From contig NZ_SRZY01000011.1 in the NCBI RefSeq assembly GCF_006476045.1, forward strand, positions 620,001 through 684,000: a stretch of DNA of 64,000 bases, written 5' to 3'. The translations under genes were made by a program, and so were the position numbers. The DNA comes from Sphingobacterium lumbrici (lineage in GTDB: Bacteria > Bacteroidota > Bacteroidia > Sphingobacteriales > Sphingobacteriaceae). Below are positions 18,126 through 27,737 of the stretch, one piece after another. The notes under the pieces were generated by a model that saw only the letters and a program-made list of their open reading frames with translations, made no database searches and was not told the origin of the DNA. The first letter of the stretch is position 1; the number at the start of each line of letters is the position of its first letter.

Positions 18126-19004
18126 ATGGCAAATTTAAAAGAAGTTAGAAACCGTATTACCTCGGTAACATCGACGCAACAGATTACCAAAGCAATGAAA
18201 ATGGTGTCTGCAGCGAAATTGAAACGTGCAACTAATGCAATCGTGCAATTACGTCCTTATGCCAATAAGCTAAGAGATATTTTGGCTCAAGTTTCTACTT
18301 CTGTTGAAGGGAATGATTCTCCTTTCACACAAGATCGTGTGCCTGCCAAGGTGTTAATTATTGTTGTTACCTCAAATAGAGGTCTTGCGGGGGCATTCAA
18401 TGCAAATGCCATTAAAGCAACAAATAATTTGATCGCTTCCAAATATGCAGATCAGTTTGCCAAAGGGGATGTAAGCCTTATCGCTATTGGTAAGAGAGGT
18501 CATGATTTCTTTTCAAGACGTAATTTCAACGTAATCGGTAATCACAATGATATATTCAATAATTTAGATTTTGAAAATGTATCTAAGGTGACTGAATATG
18601 TGATGGATGAATTCAAAGCGGGAAATATCGACCGTGTAGAAGTTGTGTACAATCAGTTCCGCAATGCAGCTGTTCAAATTTTGACTTCAGAGCAAATGTT
18701 GCCTCTTCTGCCTGAGCAAAAGAACGAGGATGTAGTAGAATTGGATTACATTATCGAACCTTCCAAAGAAAAGATAATTGAAGAATTGATTCCTAAGGCT
18801 ATTAAAATCCAATTGTATAAAGCGGTATTAGACTCCAACGCCTCCGAGCATGGCGCGCGGATGACGGCAATGGATAAAGCAACTGAGAATGCAGGTGATT
18901 TGTTGAAGGCATTAAAATTGTCTTACAATCAAGCACGACAAGCTGCGATTACAACCGAATTAACAGAAATTGTTTCCGGTGCAGCAGCGTTATCCAACGG
19001 ATAA
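18126..19004 (+). CDS. atpG: F0F1 ATP synthase subunit gamma
   Basis: 292 residues. The N-terminal coiled-coil helix (LKEVRNRITSVTSTQQITKAMKMVSAAKLKRA) and the C-terminal helix (ASEHGARMTAMDKATENAGDLLKALKLSYNQARQAAITTELTEIVSGA) are the classic gamma shaft termini. This is the rotating central stalk. It is the last gene of this operon and is followed by a strong terminator. Confidence 0.95.
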   Translation: MANLKEVRNRITSVTSTQQITKAMKMVSAAKLKRATNAIVQLRPYANKLRDILAQVSTSVEGNDSPFTQDRVPAKVLIIVVTSNRGLAGAFNANAIKATNNLIASKYADQFAKGDVSLIAIGKRGHDFFSRRNFNVIGNHNDIFNNLDFENVSKVTEYVMDEFKAGNIDRVEVVYNQFRNAAVQILTSEQMLPLLPEQKNEDVVELDYIIEPSKEKIIEELIPKAIKIQLYKAVLDSNASEHGARMTAMDKATENAGDLLKALKLSYNQARQAAITTELTEIVSGAAALSNG

Positions 19005-19032
19005 TTCAGCTAATTTAAAGATATATAGTTAG

Positions 19033-19060
19033 GGCGATGAAATTCTTCATCGCCTTTTTT
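19033..19060 (+). terminator. Rho-independent terminator after atpG
   Basis: A 9-bp stem (GGCGATGAA / TTCATCGCC) with a 4-base loop, followed directly by TTTTTT. Confidence 0.9.
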
Positions 19061-19078
19061 GTTTATCACCGCGGAGCC

Positions 19079-19237
19079 AATGTCGTTAAGTTAAGAGCTC
19101 AACTGCTAGTTGTTCATACTGAGGCTTGCTGAAGTATCTGTTCGCCATATAGGGAATATATAGTTTACAGATCCCTGACTGCCGTCAGGCAGGCTTCCGT
19201 TCGTCAGGATGACAAAACGTGCTAACTTAACGACATT
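19079..19237. repeat. intergenic inverted-repeat element
   Basis: Perfect 15-bp inverted repeats (19079-19093 and 19223-19237) bound a 159-bp segment with no gene. The inside holds shorter partly complementary pieces such as CTGACTGCCGTCAGGCAGG. It looks like a dispersed palindromic (REP- or MITE-like) unit; no second full copy was noticed in this window. Confidence 0.5.
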
Positions 19238-19330
19238 GACCGTGGGGCTGTCTAGGTTTAATTCGGCAATATCTCTACTAATAACATGATTTATCTGAAA
19301 CCCGAGACCAGACGGGTAAGGAAAAAAATA

Positions 19331-19362
19331 AACGCGATTCCTTATAAAGAAATCGCGTTTAC
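19331..19362 (-). terminator. terminator for the FKBP-type isomerase gene
   Basis: A stem of about 10 bp (AAACGCGATT with AATCGCGTTT), followed on the minus strand by a T-rich run, just downstream of the stop at 19387. Confidence 0.75.
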
Positions 19363-19386
19363 GTTATCCGGTTGAATCTTTTAAAA

Positions 19387-20370
19387 CTAGTTTAACGGTT
19401 CATTGGATATTTGGTCAGGAAATGAAGGAGCTGCCGCAGTTCCTGTACCTTTTATTACATCGACTAATTCAATTTCGAATACCAATGGCGCATAAGGAGC
19501 TATTTTACCTTGGCCACCACGTTCGCCATAGCCCAATGATGAAGGAATGATAAAAGTAGCTTTACTGCCTTTGTTTAATAATTGAAGACCTTCTGTCCAA
19601 CCTTGAATAACCGGATCATTCCCGATGCTGAAACGAATAGGTTCGTAAGGACGCATCGGATTGAATTGATTCTCTTTTTTAGCTAACACAGGATCGCTCG
19701 TATCGAACACCGTTCCATTAGTTAATTTACCAGTGTAATGAACCACTACGGTATCTCCTAAAGCTGGTTTATCGCCTTTACCTTCTTCTTTAACAATGTA
19801 TTGTAAACCAGAAGCTGTTTTTTTAGGCTCTAATTTGTTGGAAGAGATATAAGCCGTGATTTTTCCTTCTTCTCCATTTTTCAAACCTTCTATCTCTGCT
19901 TCGAAGTATTTGTTTATGTCAGCGTAAAGAGCTGAATCTGTTAATTCCCCTTTTTTAAAGTGTTTTCTAACCTTTACGGTAAAGGTTACGAATTTGTCTG
20001 CAAATTCAGGTTTTGGTTGACCTGTTTTAGCTGCCATTGTGTCTAAGTTTAGACGAAATACAGCACTATCACCTTCGCCTAACATCTTGAACATGGAGTT
20101 GTAATCTCCGGCATATAAACCAGGGATTGAATCAGGCGCAATATTTACGATTTGAGGTAAGCCCATATCGTAAGTGCTATTTAATAATGAGTCATTTCTG
20201 TCAGAATTGATTATCATATCGACCGACAATAAATCGCCACCGACAGCTTTTTCTGCACCTGCATCCTTAACGATTTTGTACTCAAGACCACCATCACCTT
20301 TCTTAAAGTTTTGGCATGAAGCAGCAGATAATAATACCGCTGCAGATAGAAATAGAATTGATTTCTTCAT
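19387..20370 (-). CDS. FKBP-type peptidyl-prolyl isomerase, lipoprotein
   Basis: 327 residues. The lipoprotein signal MKKSILFLSAAVLLSAASC has its lipidation Cys at 19. Residues about 30-180 form a diverged FKBP-like N-terminal domain, and residues about 200-315 the canonical FKBP domain (GDTVVVHYTGKLTNGTVFDTS, PVIQGWTEGLQLLNKGSKATFIIPSSLGYGERG, LVFEIELVDV). It should assist folding of exported proteins while anchored to a membrane. It lies 19 bp after the DHH phosphoesterase gene, probably in one transcript. Confidence 0.9.
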   Translation of the reverse strand: MKKSILFLSAAVLLSAASCQNFKKGDGGLEYKIVKDAGAEKAVGGDLLSVDMIINSDRNDSLLNSTYDMGLPQIVNIAPDSIPGLYAGDYNSMFKMLGEGDSAVFRLNLDTMAAKTGQPKPEFADKFVTFTVKVRKHFKKGELTDSALYADINKYFEAEIEGLKNGEEGKITAYISSNKLEPKKTASGLQYIVKEEGKGDKPALGDTVVVHYTGKLTNGTVFDTSDPVLAKKENQFNPMRPYEPIRFSIGNDPVIQGWTEGLQLLNKGSKATFIIPSSLGYGERGGQGKIAPYAPLVFEIELVDVIKGTGTAAAPSFPDQISNEPLN

Positions 20371-20389
20371 TTTTATTTATACTACTTAT

Positions 20390-21400
20390 TTACGTTGTTA
20401 ATAGTTCTTTATATTTTGGTAAAATAGATTTAAATGTGTGTACTACAGTCGTAAGCTCTTCGTTGGAGCTTCCGCCTGAGGCATTCAGATGTCCACCGCC
20501 ATTGAAGTATTTTTTACATATTTCATTGCAAGGAATCTCGCCGATCGACCGCAAAGATAGTTTAATTAATTCGGTTCTGTCAACAATTAGTGCAGCAAGT
20601 CGGATCCCCTTTATAGAAAGGGCATAATTGACCAGACCTTCTGTATCTCCGGTGCTGATTTCGAATTGTGCCAGATCAGCTTTGCTAATGGAAAATAGCG
20701 CTGTATTGTATTCGGGAATTACTTCCAGACAATTTAAAAGGCAGTAGCCCAAAAACTTCAATCGCCTCTCGGTAGAGCTATTGTAGATCTGCTCGTGAAT
20801 TTCCCAATTGCGGGCACCTGCTTCTATCAGATTAGCGATAATATGGTGTACGGCTGATGTGGTAGAACGAAAACGAAAAGAGCCTGTATCTGTCATGATG
20901 CCTGCATATAGACAGGTCGCAATGTTAGCATCGATTAATTCTTTCCCTCCCAGGATATCCACAATGAAGGTGTAAATTAACTGTGCTGTGGCGGCTGCGT
21001 TTGAATCCCAATAGGTTAATTGAGCAAAATCTTCGGGATCCAGGTGATGATCTATCATCCATTTTTGTCCTGAAGCCGCACGAATATATTCTTCTAAAAT
21101 ATTAGTACGGGAGAGTGCGCTGTAATCTAAACAGAAAATAATCTCTGCTTCATCCAGTAGTTGTTTACATGTTTCCGGATTTTCAGGATAAGATATAACG
21201 GCATTACGTCCCGGTAACCAATCCAGAAAAGTAGGGAAATCCGATGAAACGATGACGTGTACTTCGTGATTTTTCTTTTTTAACCAGTGGTAAAGACCTA
21301 AAGATGAGCCTAAAGCATCGCCGTCAGGCTTATGATGAGTCGTGATTACAATTTTCTTAGGTTCGGTAAGTAACTTTAAATTCTCTTCTCCTTGTAGCAT
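20390..21400 (-). CDS. DHH-family phosphoesterase, NrnA-like
   Basis: 336 residues. The metal-binding motifs are in order: HHKPDGDALGSSLGLYHWL, LDYSALSR, the eponymous DHH in MIDHHLDPEDF, and a DTGSFRFRST block. The C-terminal DHHA1 glycine signature is FNGGGHLNASGG. This is the pattern of NrnA/pAp-phosphatase enzymes that degrade nanoRNA and/or pAp. A TACGTTTG promoter element lies 17 bp upstream. Confidence 0.9.
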   Translation of the reverse strand: MLQGEENLKLLTEPKKIVITTHHKPDGDALGSSLGLYHWLKKKNHEVHVIVSSDFPTFLDWLPGRNAVISYPENPETCKQLLDEAEIIFCLDYSALSRTNILEEYIRAASGQKWMIDHHLDPEDFAQLTYWDSNAAATAQLIYTFIVDILGGKELIDANIATCLYAGIMTDTGSFRFRSTTSAVHHIIANLIEAGARNWEIHEQIYNSSTERRLKFLGYCLLNCLEVIPEYNTALFSISKADLAQFEISTGDTEGLVNYALSIKGIRLAALIVDRTELIKLSLRSIGEIPCNEICKKYFNGGGHLNASGGSSNEELTTVVHTFKSILPKYKELLTT

Positions 21401-21416
21401 AGTATTATTATGGGTA

Positions 21417-21424
21417 CAAACGTA
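21417..21424 (-). promoter_or_regulatory. -7 promoter element for the DHH/FKBP operon
   Basis: TACGTTTG on the minus strand matches TAnnTTTG, just upstream of the start at 21400. Confidence 0.45.
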
Positions 21425-21448
21425 CTAATAAATAATGTTCTTGTAAAA

Positions 21449-24082
21449 TTATTTTTGATGTCGGAAAGCATAAAGTTTGTGATCTCGTCGCATACATAAC
21501 AAGAAAGTGTCGCTGTTGTAATTTATTTTTCCATAATAGAATAGAGGTCGTCCCTCTACCGGAAAGCCATCGATGATCGATCCATTCTCATTAAAGAGGT
21601 AAATGAGGTTGGTTGCTTTGGAAGCAATACCTATCAAAGAGAATCCGGTAGTAGATCTAAAATATTGGGGTCTGTCTGAAATATCTTTTGTAAAACTATA
21701 TTCGAAAAGTAGTTTTGTGGTGTCAGTTATGTCATAGGCGCGTAATCGACTGCCATCGATAACGATCATTTCCGGGGCGCTTGAGGATGCGATATTGATA
21801 AAGTCAGCATAAAATTTAGCGTTCCATTTTTCGAGTCGTGTGCTAATGGCGGCTTTGTTGATCGGAAACTTGTAAAAGTTGCTCGTCGTATCTGTAGCCA
21901 ATATAGTGAACTCTGTATTGCCCACATTTAGCGATCCGATCGGGTTCCGAAATACAACATCTCCCGGGGCATCGATATGCTTGGTGATACGGCCTTCCTG
22001 ATCGAATAAGTAAACTCTTCCATAGGTAGTTCCAATCGCGAAATAGTCGCCCACCATTTGTATTGAACCGATTATTTCGCCTGCTATGTTTTCATCCCGG
22101 AAAAGATCAACAAGAGCCCCTTCCATGGTGTAAGTGTATATTTTTTTTCGTGTAGGTACTAAAATTAATGACTGACCGGCTATAGATGTAAGGGTGGGAG
22201 TGGCTATTGGTTCTTCGGGTATGCCCGTAGAGAATCCTTTCATCGGTTTTCCGGAAGTATCAAAGCGATATAATCTGTTCCTGTCTGTTACCAAAATAAT
22301 GGATCTGTCTGCGATCTGAACCATATCTCCGACTACGCGCCCGGAAAATACGGTCGACCATATTTTTTTTCCCGAAGGGCTAATCGCGTGTAGCGTATGG
22401 TCCAATTCCTGCAATAAAATGAATTGGCTAGTATCAGAGTGCTCAAAGATATAAGGTTTTGTAATCACATTGTTTTGCAATGGGTAGACCCACTCAGGGG
22501 TGGTTCCGAGTGCGGTTTTACTTTTGTAGACGGCGTAAATACGTGATAGGAAACCGTCGTTATTTCCCGACAACTGAGCTGACCAGGAATAAAAATCCTG
22601 ATAGCCGAAGTTATCGTTATTCCTGAAGTTTTTTTGATAGTGCTGCGGTAAGGAATTTAGAATTTTGGAATTCGCATTTTTAGTATGTACAAAGAAGGTG
22701 ATATTCGCTTCGTTTCCCTGGAGCTTTTCAAAGTTTTTAAAACCCAGGTTTCCGGTTAGTAAATTTCTGTTTTTCCAATCTTTTTGATATTCGCGTAGCG
22801 TATTGCTACTGTTGGCCACAACGAGTATATTACTTATCTGCATCACATACGGACGGGGGAAAACTTTGAACGCATCGCCATAGAAAGCATAGAGTAGATT
22901 TGAGTTTTTGAATCTATAAATGGAATCTCCTGCATCTTCGAATAATTCAAGTTTTTTAAGCCGGTTCCACGAATTGGTGTCAGCTAGACTGATATAGCCC
23001 ATATAGGTTTGATTTGATTGTTCGATCAATGCAAATTCTAAACCTAAGGCTTGCTGCAATTTAAATATGGCGGCAGTATCTTGTTGTTGAGACTTGAATT
23101 GGTTGTAGATTTTATCTCTCTCTTTACGAAAGGTAAGTAAGTCATTGAGGTCTTTGGTAAATTGTTTCTGATCACTGATACTGTATTCTATATATACGGC
23201 TGTAGCCGATGGAAAGAAATTGTATAAATATTGTGTCTTTTTTCGTTGGCTGCGGAACAAAGCAAGATAATTCCCATCTGTATTTTCGATTTCACTTTCA
23301 CCGGTCAACATTAAAGCGTCTTGTTTAAAATTAATATTCCACGCAGATTGTCCTTTCAGGCCTTCAAACTGTTTTAAAAATGTGCCTGAACTCGTGCGTT
23401 GAAACTGTTGCAGAACGGATGGAAGCTGCTGATGAGGAAAAAACACACTTAGCGGTGTGTTCCGGGAATTGTTTGTAATGAAATAATCAATTTGTTCCTC
23501 GGGAAGACGCTTCGTTTCTTTACTTATTATAGCTGCTAAAAGGGGTTTGGAATAGGACGCAAAGAGGATGTTTTCGTGGCAGATGATGTAGAGTGTAGCA
23601 TCGATATTTCCATTGTTGAAGGAAAATATTTGCTGATTCAAGGTGTCTTGTATGTCTACTTTGTAATCTGTTCCCATCTGCTGAATGATGGCAGGCAGTT
23701 GATTAGGAGCTATTTTTCCGGTAGTTGGGATGGTAAATAGCGTTTCCACAGATTTTTTATCATTGGGGTGAAATGAAATGTAAATTTCAGAATCCGATAC
23801 ATGCGATCTTAAAGCATCATTGCGCAGTAATTTTTTCTTGAATTCTTCGAGTCTTTCCATTTCGCTGAAGCCGAGAATGGCATCAAACACCTCAAAATCT
23901 TTAAAGATATTATCTGTTACTTCGTCATTGCGAATTGACAAAATCAATAGGGTATTCTCGGGCAGGTATTTCAAAGGCTTGATTGCCTCTTTGTGGTCTT
24001 TATTCAGATCGCTGAAGTAATAAATAGAAGCGCCAATTACAGCTATAAATAAAATGGCCGTTACGATAATCGTATTCCTCAT
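21449..24082 (-). CDS. membrane-anchored protein with C-terminal beta-propeller-like region, function unknown
   Basis: 877 residues. One N-terminal membrane helix (NTIIVTAILFIAVIGASIYYFSDL) is followed by a large extracytoplasmic part. Residues up to about 520 form a DUF3352-like region beginning LKYLPENTLLILSIRNDEV. The C-terminal third has repeated blade-like units of the form 'H...SPSGKKIWSTVFSGRVVG', 'RLYRFDTSGKPMKGF', 'RVYLFDQEGRITKHID' and 'LIYLFNENGSIIDGFPV', resembling PQQ-type propellers. No catalytic residues are evident. It may be a scaffold in envelope biogenesis; this is inference. Confidence 0.65.
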   Translation of the reverse strand: MRNTIIVTAILFIAVIGASIYYFSDLNKDHKEAIKPLKYLPENTLLILSIRNDEVTDNIFKDFEVFDAILGFSEMERLEEFKKKLLRNDALRSHVSDSEIYISFHPNDKKSVETLFTIPTTGKIAPNQLPAIIQQMGTDYKVDIQDTLNQQIFSFNNGNIDATLYIICHENILFASYSKPLLAAIISKETKRLPEEQIDYFITNNSRNTPLSVFFPHQQLPSVLQQFQRTSSGTFLKQFEGLKGQSAWNINFKQDALMLTGESEIENTDGNYLALFRSQRKKTQYLYNFFPSATAVYIEYSISDQKQFTKDLNDLLTFRKERDKIYNQFKSQQQDTAAIFKLQQALGLEFALIEQSNQTYMGYISLADTNSWNRLKKLELFEDAGDSIYRFKNSNLLYAFYGDAFKVFPRPYVMQISNILVVANSSNTLREYQKDWKNRNLLTGNLGFKNFEKLQGNEANITFFVHTKNANSKILNSLPQHYQKNFRNNDNFGYQDFYSWSAQLSGNNDGFLSRIYAVYKSKTALGTTPEWVYPLQNNVITKPYIFEHSDTSQFILLQELDHTLHAISPSGKKIWSTVFSGRVVGDMVQIADRSIILVTDRNRLYRFDTSGKPMKGFSTGIPEEPIATPTLTSIAGQSLILVPTRKKIYTYTMEGALVDLFRDENIAGEIIGSIQMVGDYFAIGTTYGRVYLFDQEGRITKHIDAPGDVVFRNPIGSLNVGNTEFTILATDTTSNFYKFPINKAAISTRLEKWNAKFYADFINIASSSAPEMIVIDGSRLRAYDITDTTKLLFEYSFTKDISDRPQYFRSTTGFSLIGIASKATNLIYLFNENGSIIDGFPVEGRPLFYYGKINYNSDTFLLCMRRDHKLYAFRHQK

Positions 24083-24086
24083 ACTA

Positions 24087-24094
24087 CAAACCTA
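24087..24094 (-). promoter_or_regulatory. -7 promoter element
   Basis: TAGGTTTG on the minus strand, matching TAnnTTTG, only 5 bp before the start codon of the 877-residue protein; this implies a leaderless or differently started mRNA. Confidence 0.35.
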
Positions 24095-24215
24095 CTTAAT
24101 TATGATGCGAAAATAAAGCGTAACCAAATAAAAAAGCAAAAATATTGATGCTTTTAACGGATATTTTTTACATTTATAAGCAATATTTCAATAAGTTTGA
24201 ATTTTTAGAGATTAG

Positions 24216-24605
24216 ATGAATAAACAGATTATATTGACAGCCTCTTTTTTGGGGTTGATCGCTGTTATATTGGGCGCGTTTGGAGCACATGGCTTAGAAG
24301 GGAAAATCAGCGAATACCATTTGGCAACCTGGAAAACCGCTAACCAATATCACTTTTACCATACCTTGGCATTGTTGTTTTTGTCCACATTTTCGAGAGC
24401 CAAGAGTCCTTCCATACGTGTGTCATTTATTGCATTTACAGTTGGTATCTTGTTTTTTTCGGGGTCACTGTATGTATTAAGTGTACGATCTTTGCTCGAT
24501 ATAGAAATCGCATCGTGGCTAGGCCCCGTCACTCCGATAGGCGGATTGTTTTTTATGACGGGATGGGTAGGGTTGTTTGTGGCGGCGATACGACATCGCG
24601 CTTAG
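24216..24605 (+). CDS. DUF423 family inner-membrane protein
   Basis: 129 residues with four membrane helices. The signature GLIAVILGAFGAHGLEGKISEYHLATWKTANQYHFYHTLALL is diagnostic for DUF423 (YgdD-like) proteins, and SWLGPVTPIGGLFFMTGW is the conserved C-terminal block. The molecular role of the family is unknown. It is a single gene followed by a terminator. Confidence 0.88.
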   Translation: MNKQIILTASFLGLIAVILGAFGAHGLEGKISEYHLATWKTANQYHFYHTLALLFLSTFSRAKSPSIRVSFIAFTVGILFFSGSLYVLSVRSLLDIEIASWLGPVTPIGGLFFMTGWVGLFVAAIRHRA

Positions 24606-24625
24606 TTTAAAAGTATAACATATTT

Positions 24626-24658
24626 AACCTCGATAATTTTATTGTCGAGGTTTTTTTG
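24626..24658 (+). terminator. Rho-independent terminator after the DUF423 gene
   Basis: AACCTCGATAA pairs with TTGTCGAGGTT, followed by TTTTTTT. Confidence 0.88.
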
Positions 24659-25253
24659 TTAAAATGTGTTTTTAAGGAAGGATTTTCTTAATCAATTTTT
24701 ATGCGCCTCTGTCGCCGGCGCAGGGGCGACTTCTTTTTTTATAAAAAGAAGGAAAAAATCATCGCTGTACCCATTTGCCAGAATGGTTAGTGCCTCCTCC
24801 TGCAATTGGCAAATGGCTAAGGCGATATTTGTCTAATTTGTAAGGATAGTGCTTTATTCTTAAATATTATTTTATATTTCAGCTCAGCAGTAGTATAAGG
24901 CCAATATTAATAATAAACGCACTACCCCTACACACACGCTAAATGTCGCCTTGGCGGGTCGCAAATAGCAGGAATGGTGACCCGTTGTGCGAGCCGGCAC
25001 AGCGACGACTTTTGCTTCTTTTGAGAGAAAAGAAGGAGGCTGCCCGCCGATGAGGGCAAAAGATAAAATACAGATATTAATGATTGCTGATACAACTTGG
25101 AATCAGCGAATAATAACCTGACTAATTTAATCCTTCCTTTATTTATTACCCCACCATCATCAGAGATTATAATCTTACAAAAAAGCAAATGCTGAATTGT
25201 GTTTTTACAACTCGGCATTGGCGAATGCGAAGCATTTTATCTAAGTTTGTTGT
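24659..25253. other. gene-free stretch with diverged repeats and inverted repeats
   Basis: No credible gene. Two related segments (about 24,712-24,757 and 24,991-25,040) share a GCCGGCRCAG-type start, a CGACTT motif and a TTCTTTT...AAAAGAAGGA stem. A perfect 10-bp inverted repeat CCATTTGCCA/TGGCAAATGG sits at 24771-24780 and 24807-24816. It resembles decayed dispersed intergenic repeats. The minus-strand open frame here looks like chance. Confidence 0.4.
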
Positions 25254-27734
25254 ATGTCCAATTCCGAGCTGTTCGATCAAAAGCGTAAAACGTTATTTGT
25301 AGAAGTGATCCTCCCTTTGGCAATCGCCAAAACGTATACATATCGTGTGCCACATGATTTGAATGACCGTGTGAAAACAGGTATTCGTGTAATTGTGCAA
25401 TTCGGAAAGAATAAAATTTATTCGGCTATAGTAAGAGCTTTCTCTACAGAAGCCCCTGTCAAATACGAAGCCAAATACCTGCTGGATATTGTAGACGAAG
25501 AGCCGATTGTAGATGGATCGCAATTGCAGTTGTGGGAGTGGATGGCGGCATATTATATGTGCCATTTGGGAGAGGTTATGCAAGCAGCTCTTCCCGCAGC
25601 CCTGAAAATGGCTTCGGAAACCAAAATTGTTTTAGCGGATAATCCAAATCTGGATCGGTCAGACGTTTCTGATAAAGCGTATTTGATCCTGGAAGCACTG
25701 GATATTGCCGGCGAATTGAGGGTCAGTGATGTTGTTAAGATATTGGGACAGAAATCCGTATTCCCCCTGTTAAAATCCTTGTTTGAGAAAGGCTATATTT
25801 TAATTTCAGAAGAAATTAAGGAACGATATAAACCGAAAACAAAAGCGTTTTTGCGTTTGGCATCGGAGTATGGTGATGCGGAAGGTAAACGACTACTATT
25901 AGACAGTCTTAATCGCGCCCCTAAACAGCAGGATGCTTTTCTTGCTTTTATGCAATTGTCCAAAACAAAGGAAGATATTACACGTCAGGAGATTATGGAG
26001 CTGTCCGGCTGTGGAACAGGGGCTGTGACGGCGTTGATCGATAAGGGGGTCTTTGACCTAAAAGAAAAGTTGGTTAGCCGATTTAACGGCATAGACACGT
26101 TGGTAGTAAAAGATTTTACCTTTAGTGAAAGTCAACGGAATGCTTACGATACCATTGAAGCGCAGTTTGAAGACAAAGAAGTTGTACTGTTGCATGGAGT
26201 GACAGCTTCCGGTAAGACACAAATTTACATCCGATTAATTGAAAGAGCATTGGAAGAAGGTAAAAATGTATTGTACCTGTTGCCGGAAATTGCACTTACA
26301 GCACAGATTACCGCACGGCTCAAGTTACATTTTGGTAACAAATTGGGGGTTTATCATTCGAAATTTAACGACAATGAACGAGCGGAAGTTTGGCATAAAG
26401 TTATCAAAGATGAATTCAGGGTGGTAATTGGTGCCCGTTCTTCGGTGTTTTTGCCGTTCAAAGACCTTGGTCTTATCATTGTTGATGAGGAGCATGAGAA
26501 TTCATATAAGCAATATGATCCGGCACCTCGTTACCATGCACGGGATACGGCCATATATTTAGCCCATATTCATCATGCCAAAGTTTTATTGGGGTCTGCA
26601 ACACCTTCTGTCGAAAGTTATTATAATGCTAAGGCTAGTAAATATGGTTTTGTGAACTTATTACAGCGTTTTGGAGAGGCACAACTGCCGGATATTCAGA
26701 TTATAAATATACCGGAAGAGAGCCGAAAAGAACAGATGCATTCCTATTTTAGTGCTGATCTTTTAAGAAGTATAGAGGAGGCAGTACGTAAAAAGGAACA
26801 GATCATATTGTTTCAGAATCGCAGAGGGCACACCCCTTTTGTGCAATGTAGCACCTGTGGTTACGTTGCTAAATGTGTCAATTGCGACGTGAGTTTGACC
26901 TATCATAAAACATCGCATTTATTGCATTGCCATTATTGCGGACATTCCGAGTCTCCGATTAATGTGTGCCCGGCCTGTGGTATGCCACACATGGAGAGTA
27001 AGGGATTTGGTACCGAAAGGGTAGAGGAAGAGCTAGAGATTTTAATGCCGGAGCTTCGGATCGGTCGCCTGGATCTGGATTCAACAAAAGGTAAGTATGG
27101 ATTTGATAAAATAATAGGTGCCTTTGATGATTATGAATTTGATGTGTTGATCGGCACGCAGATGGTAGCTAAGGGGTTGGATTTTGGCCGCGTTAGTCTA
27201 ATCGGAATTATCAATGCGGATACCATTATTAATTTCCCTGATTTTAGAGCATACGAGCGTGCTTTTTCATTATTTTCTCAGGTTGCAGGGCGCGCCGGAA
27301 GAAGGCAATCTCTGGGTAAAGTAATCATCCAGACCTATACGCCTAAGCATAGGGTCATTGAACAGGTGGTGAATCACGACTACGAAGGGATGTTTATGAA
27401 GGAAATTACGGAACGTAAAAATTTTCAATATCCGCCATTTTGTAGACTGATAAAAATGGATGTCAAGCATACAGATCAACAGCAGACGTTAGATTCTGCC
27501 AACAGGTTGGCTTCCGCACTCCGTTCTCATTTGGGAAATCGGGTATTAGGCCCTGAGCCACCACTGGTGTCACGTGTACGAAATCACTATATCCAAACCA
27601 TTACGCTGAAGATCGAGCGAGCAAACATCAGTATCCATAAAGTTAAAAACCTGATTAGGCAGGCGATAGCACTGTTTGAATTGGACAAACACAATGCCGG
27701 TGTACGTATCCAAATTGATGTGGATCCCTATTAA
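25254..27734 (+). CDS. priA: replication restart helicase PriA
   Basis: 826 residues. The N-terminal DNA-binding domain (VILPLAIAKTYTYRVPHDL) is followed by the SF2 helicase core with Walker A GVTASGKTQIY and Walker B IIVDEEHENSYKQ. A zinc-binding segment has eight Cys in CSTCGYVAKCVNC, then HCHYCGHS and CPACG. The C-terminal helicase motifs include IGTQMVAKGLDFGRVSLIG and QVAGRAGRR. PriA reloads the replisome at stalled forks. It is monocistronic and ends 3 bp before the convergent neighbour. Confidence 0.95.
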   Translation: MSNSELFDQKRKTLFVEVILPLAIAKTYTYRVPHDLNDRVKTGIRVIVQFGKNKIYSAIVRAFSTEAPVKYEAKYLLDIVDEEPIVDGSQLQLWEWMAAYYMCHLGEVMQAALPAALKMASETKIVLADNPNLDRSDVSDKAYLILEALDIAGELRVSDVVKILGQKSVFPLLKSLFEKGYILISEEIKERYKPKTKAFLRLASEYGDAEGKRLLLDSLNRAPKQQDAFLAFMQLSKTKEDITRQEIMELSGCGTGAVTALIDKGVFDLKEKLVSRFNGIDTLVVKDFTFSESQRNAYDTIEAQFEDKEVVLLHGVTASGKTQIYIRLIERALEEGKNVLYLLPEIALTAQITARLKLHFGNKLGVYHSKFNDNERAEVWHKVIKDEFRVVIGARSSVFLPFKDLGLIIVDEEHENSYKQYDPAPRYHARDTAIYLAHIHHAKVLLGSATPSVESYYNAKASKYGFVNLLQRFGEAQLPDIQIINIPEESRKEQMHSYFSADLLRSIEEAVRKKEQIILFQNRRGHTPFVQCSTCGYVAKCVNCDVSLTYHKTSHLLHCHYCGHSESPINVCPACGMPHMESKGFGTERVEEELEILMPELRIGRLDLDSTKGKYGFDKIIGAFDDYEFDVLIGTQMVAKGLDFGRVSLIGIINADTIINFPDFRAYERAFSLFSQVAGRAGRRQSLGKVIIQTYTPKHRVIEQVVNHDYEGMFMKEITERKNFQYPPFCRLIKMDVKHTDQQQTLDSANRLASALRSHLGNRVLGPEPPLVSRVRNHYIQTITLKIERANISIHKVKNLIRQAIALFELDKHNAGVRIQIDVDPY

Positions 27735-27737
27735 AAA

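Noticed and set aside
24928..25218. Minus-strand frame of 96 residues before priA
   Set aside because: It lies across intergenic repeats and has no domain, signal or plausible composition; chance frame.
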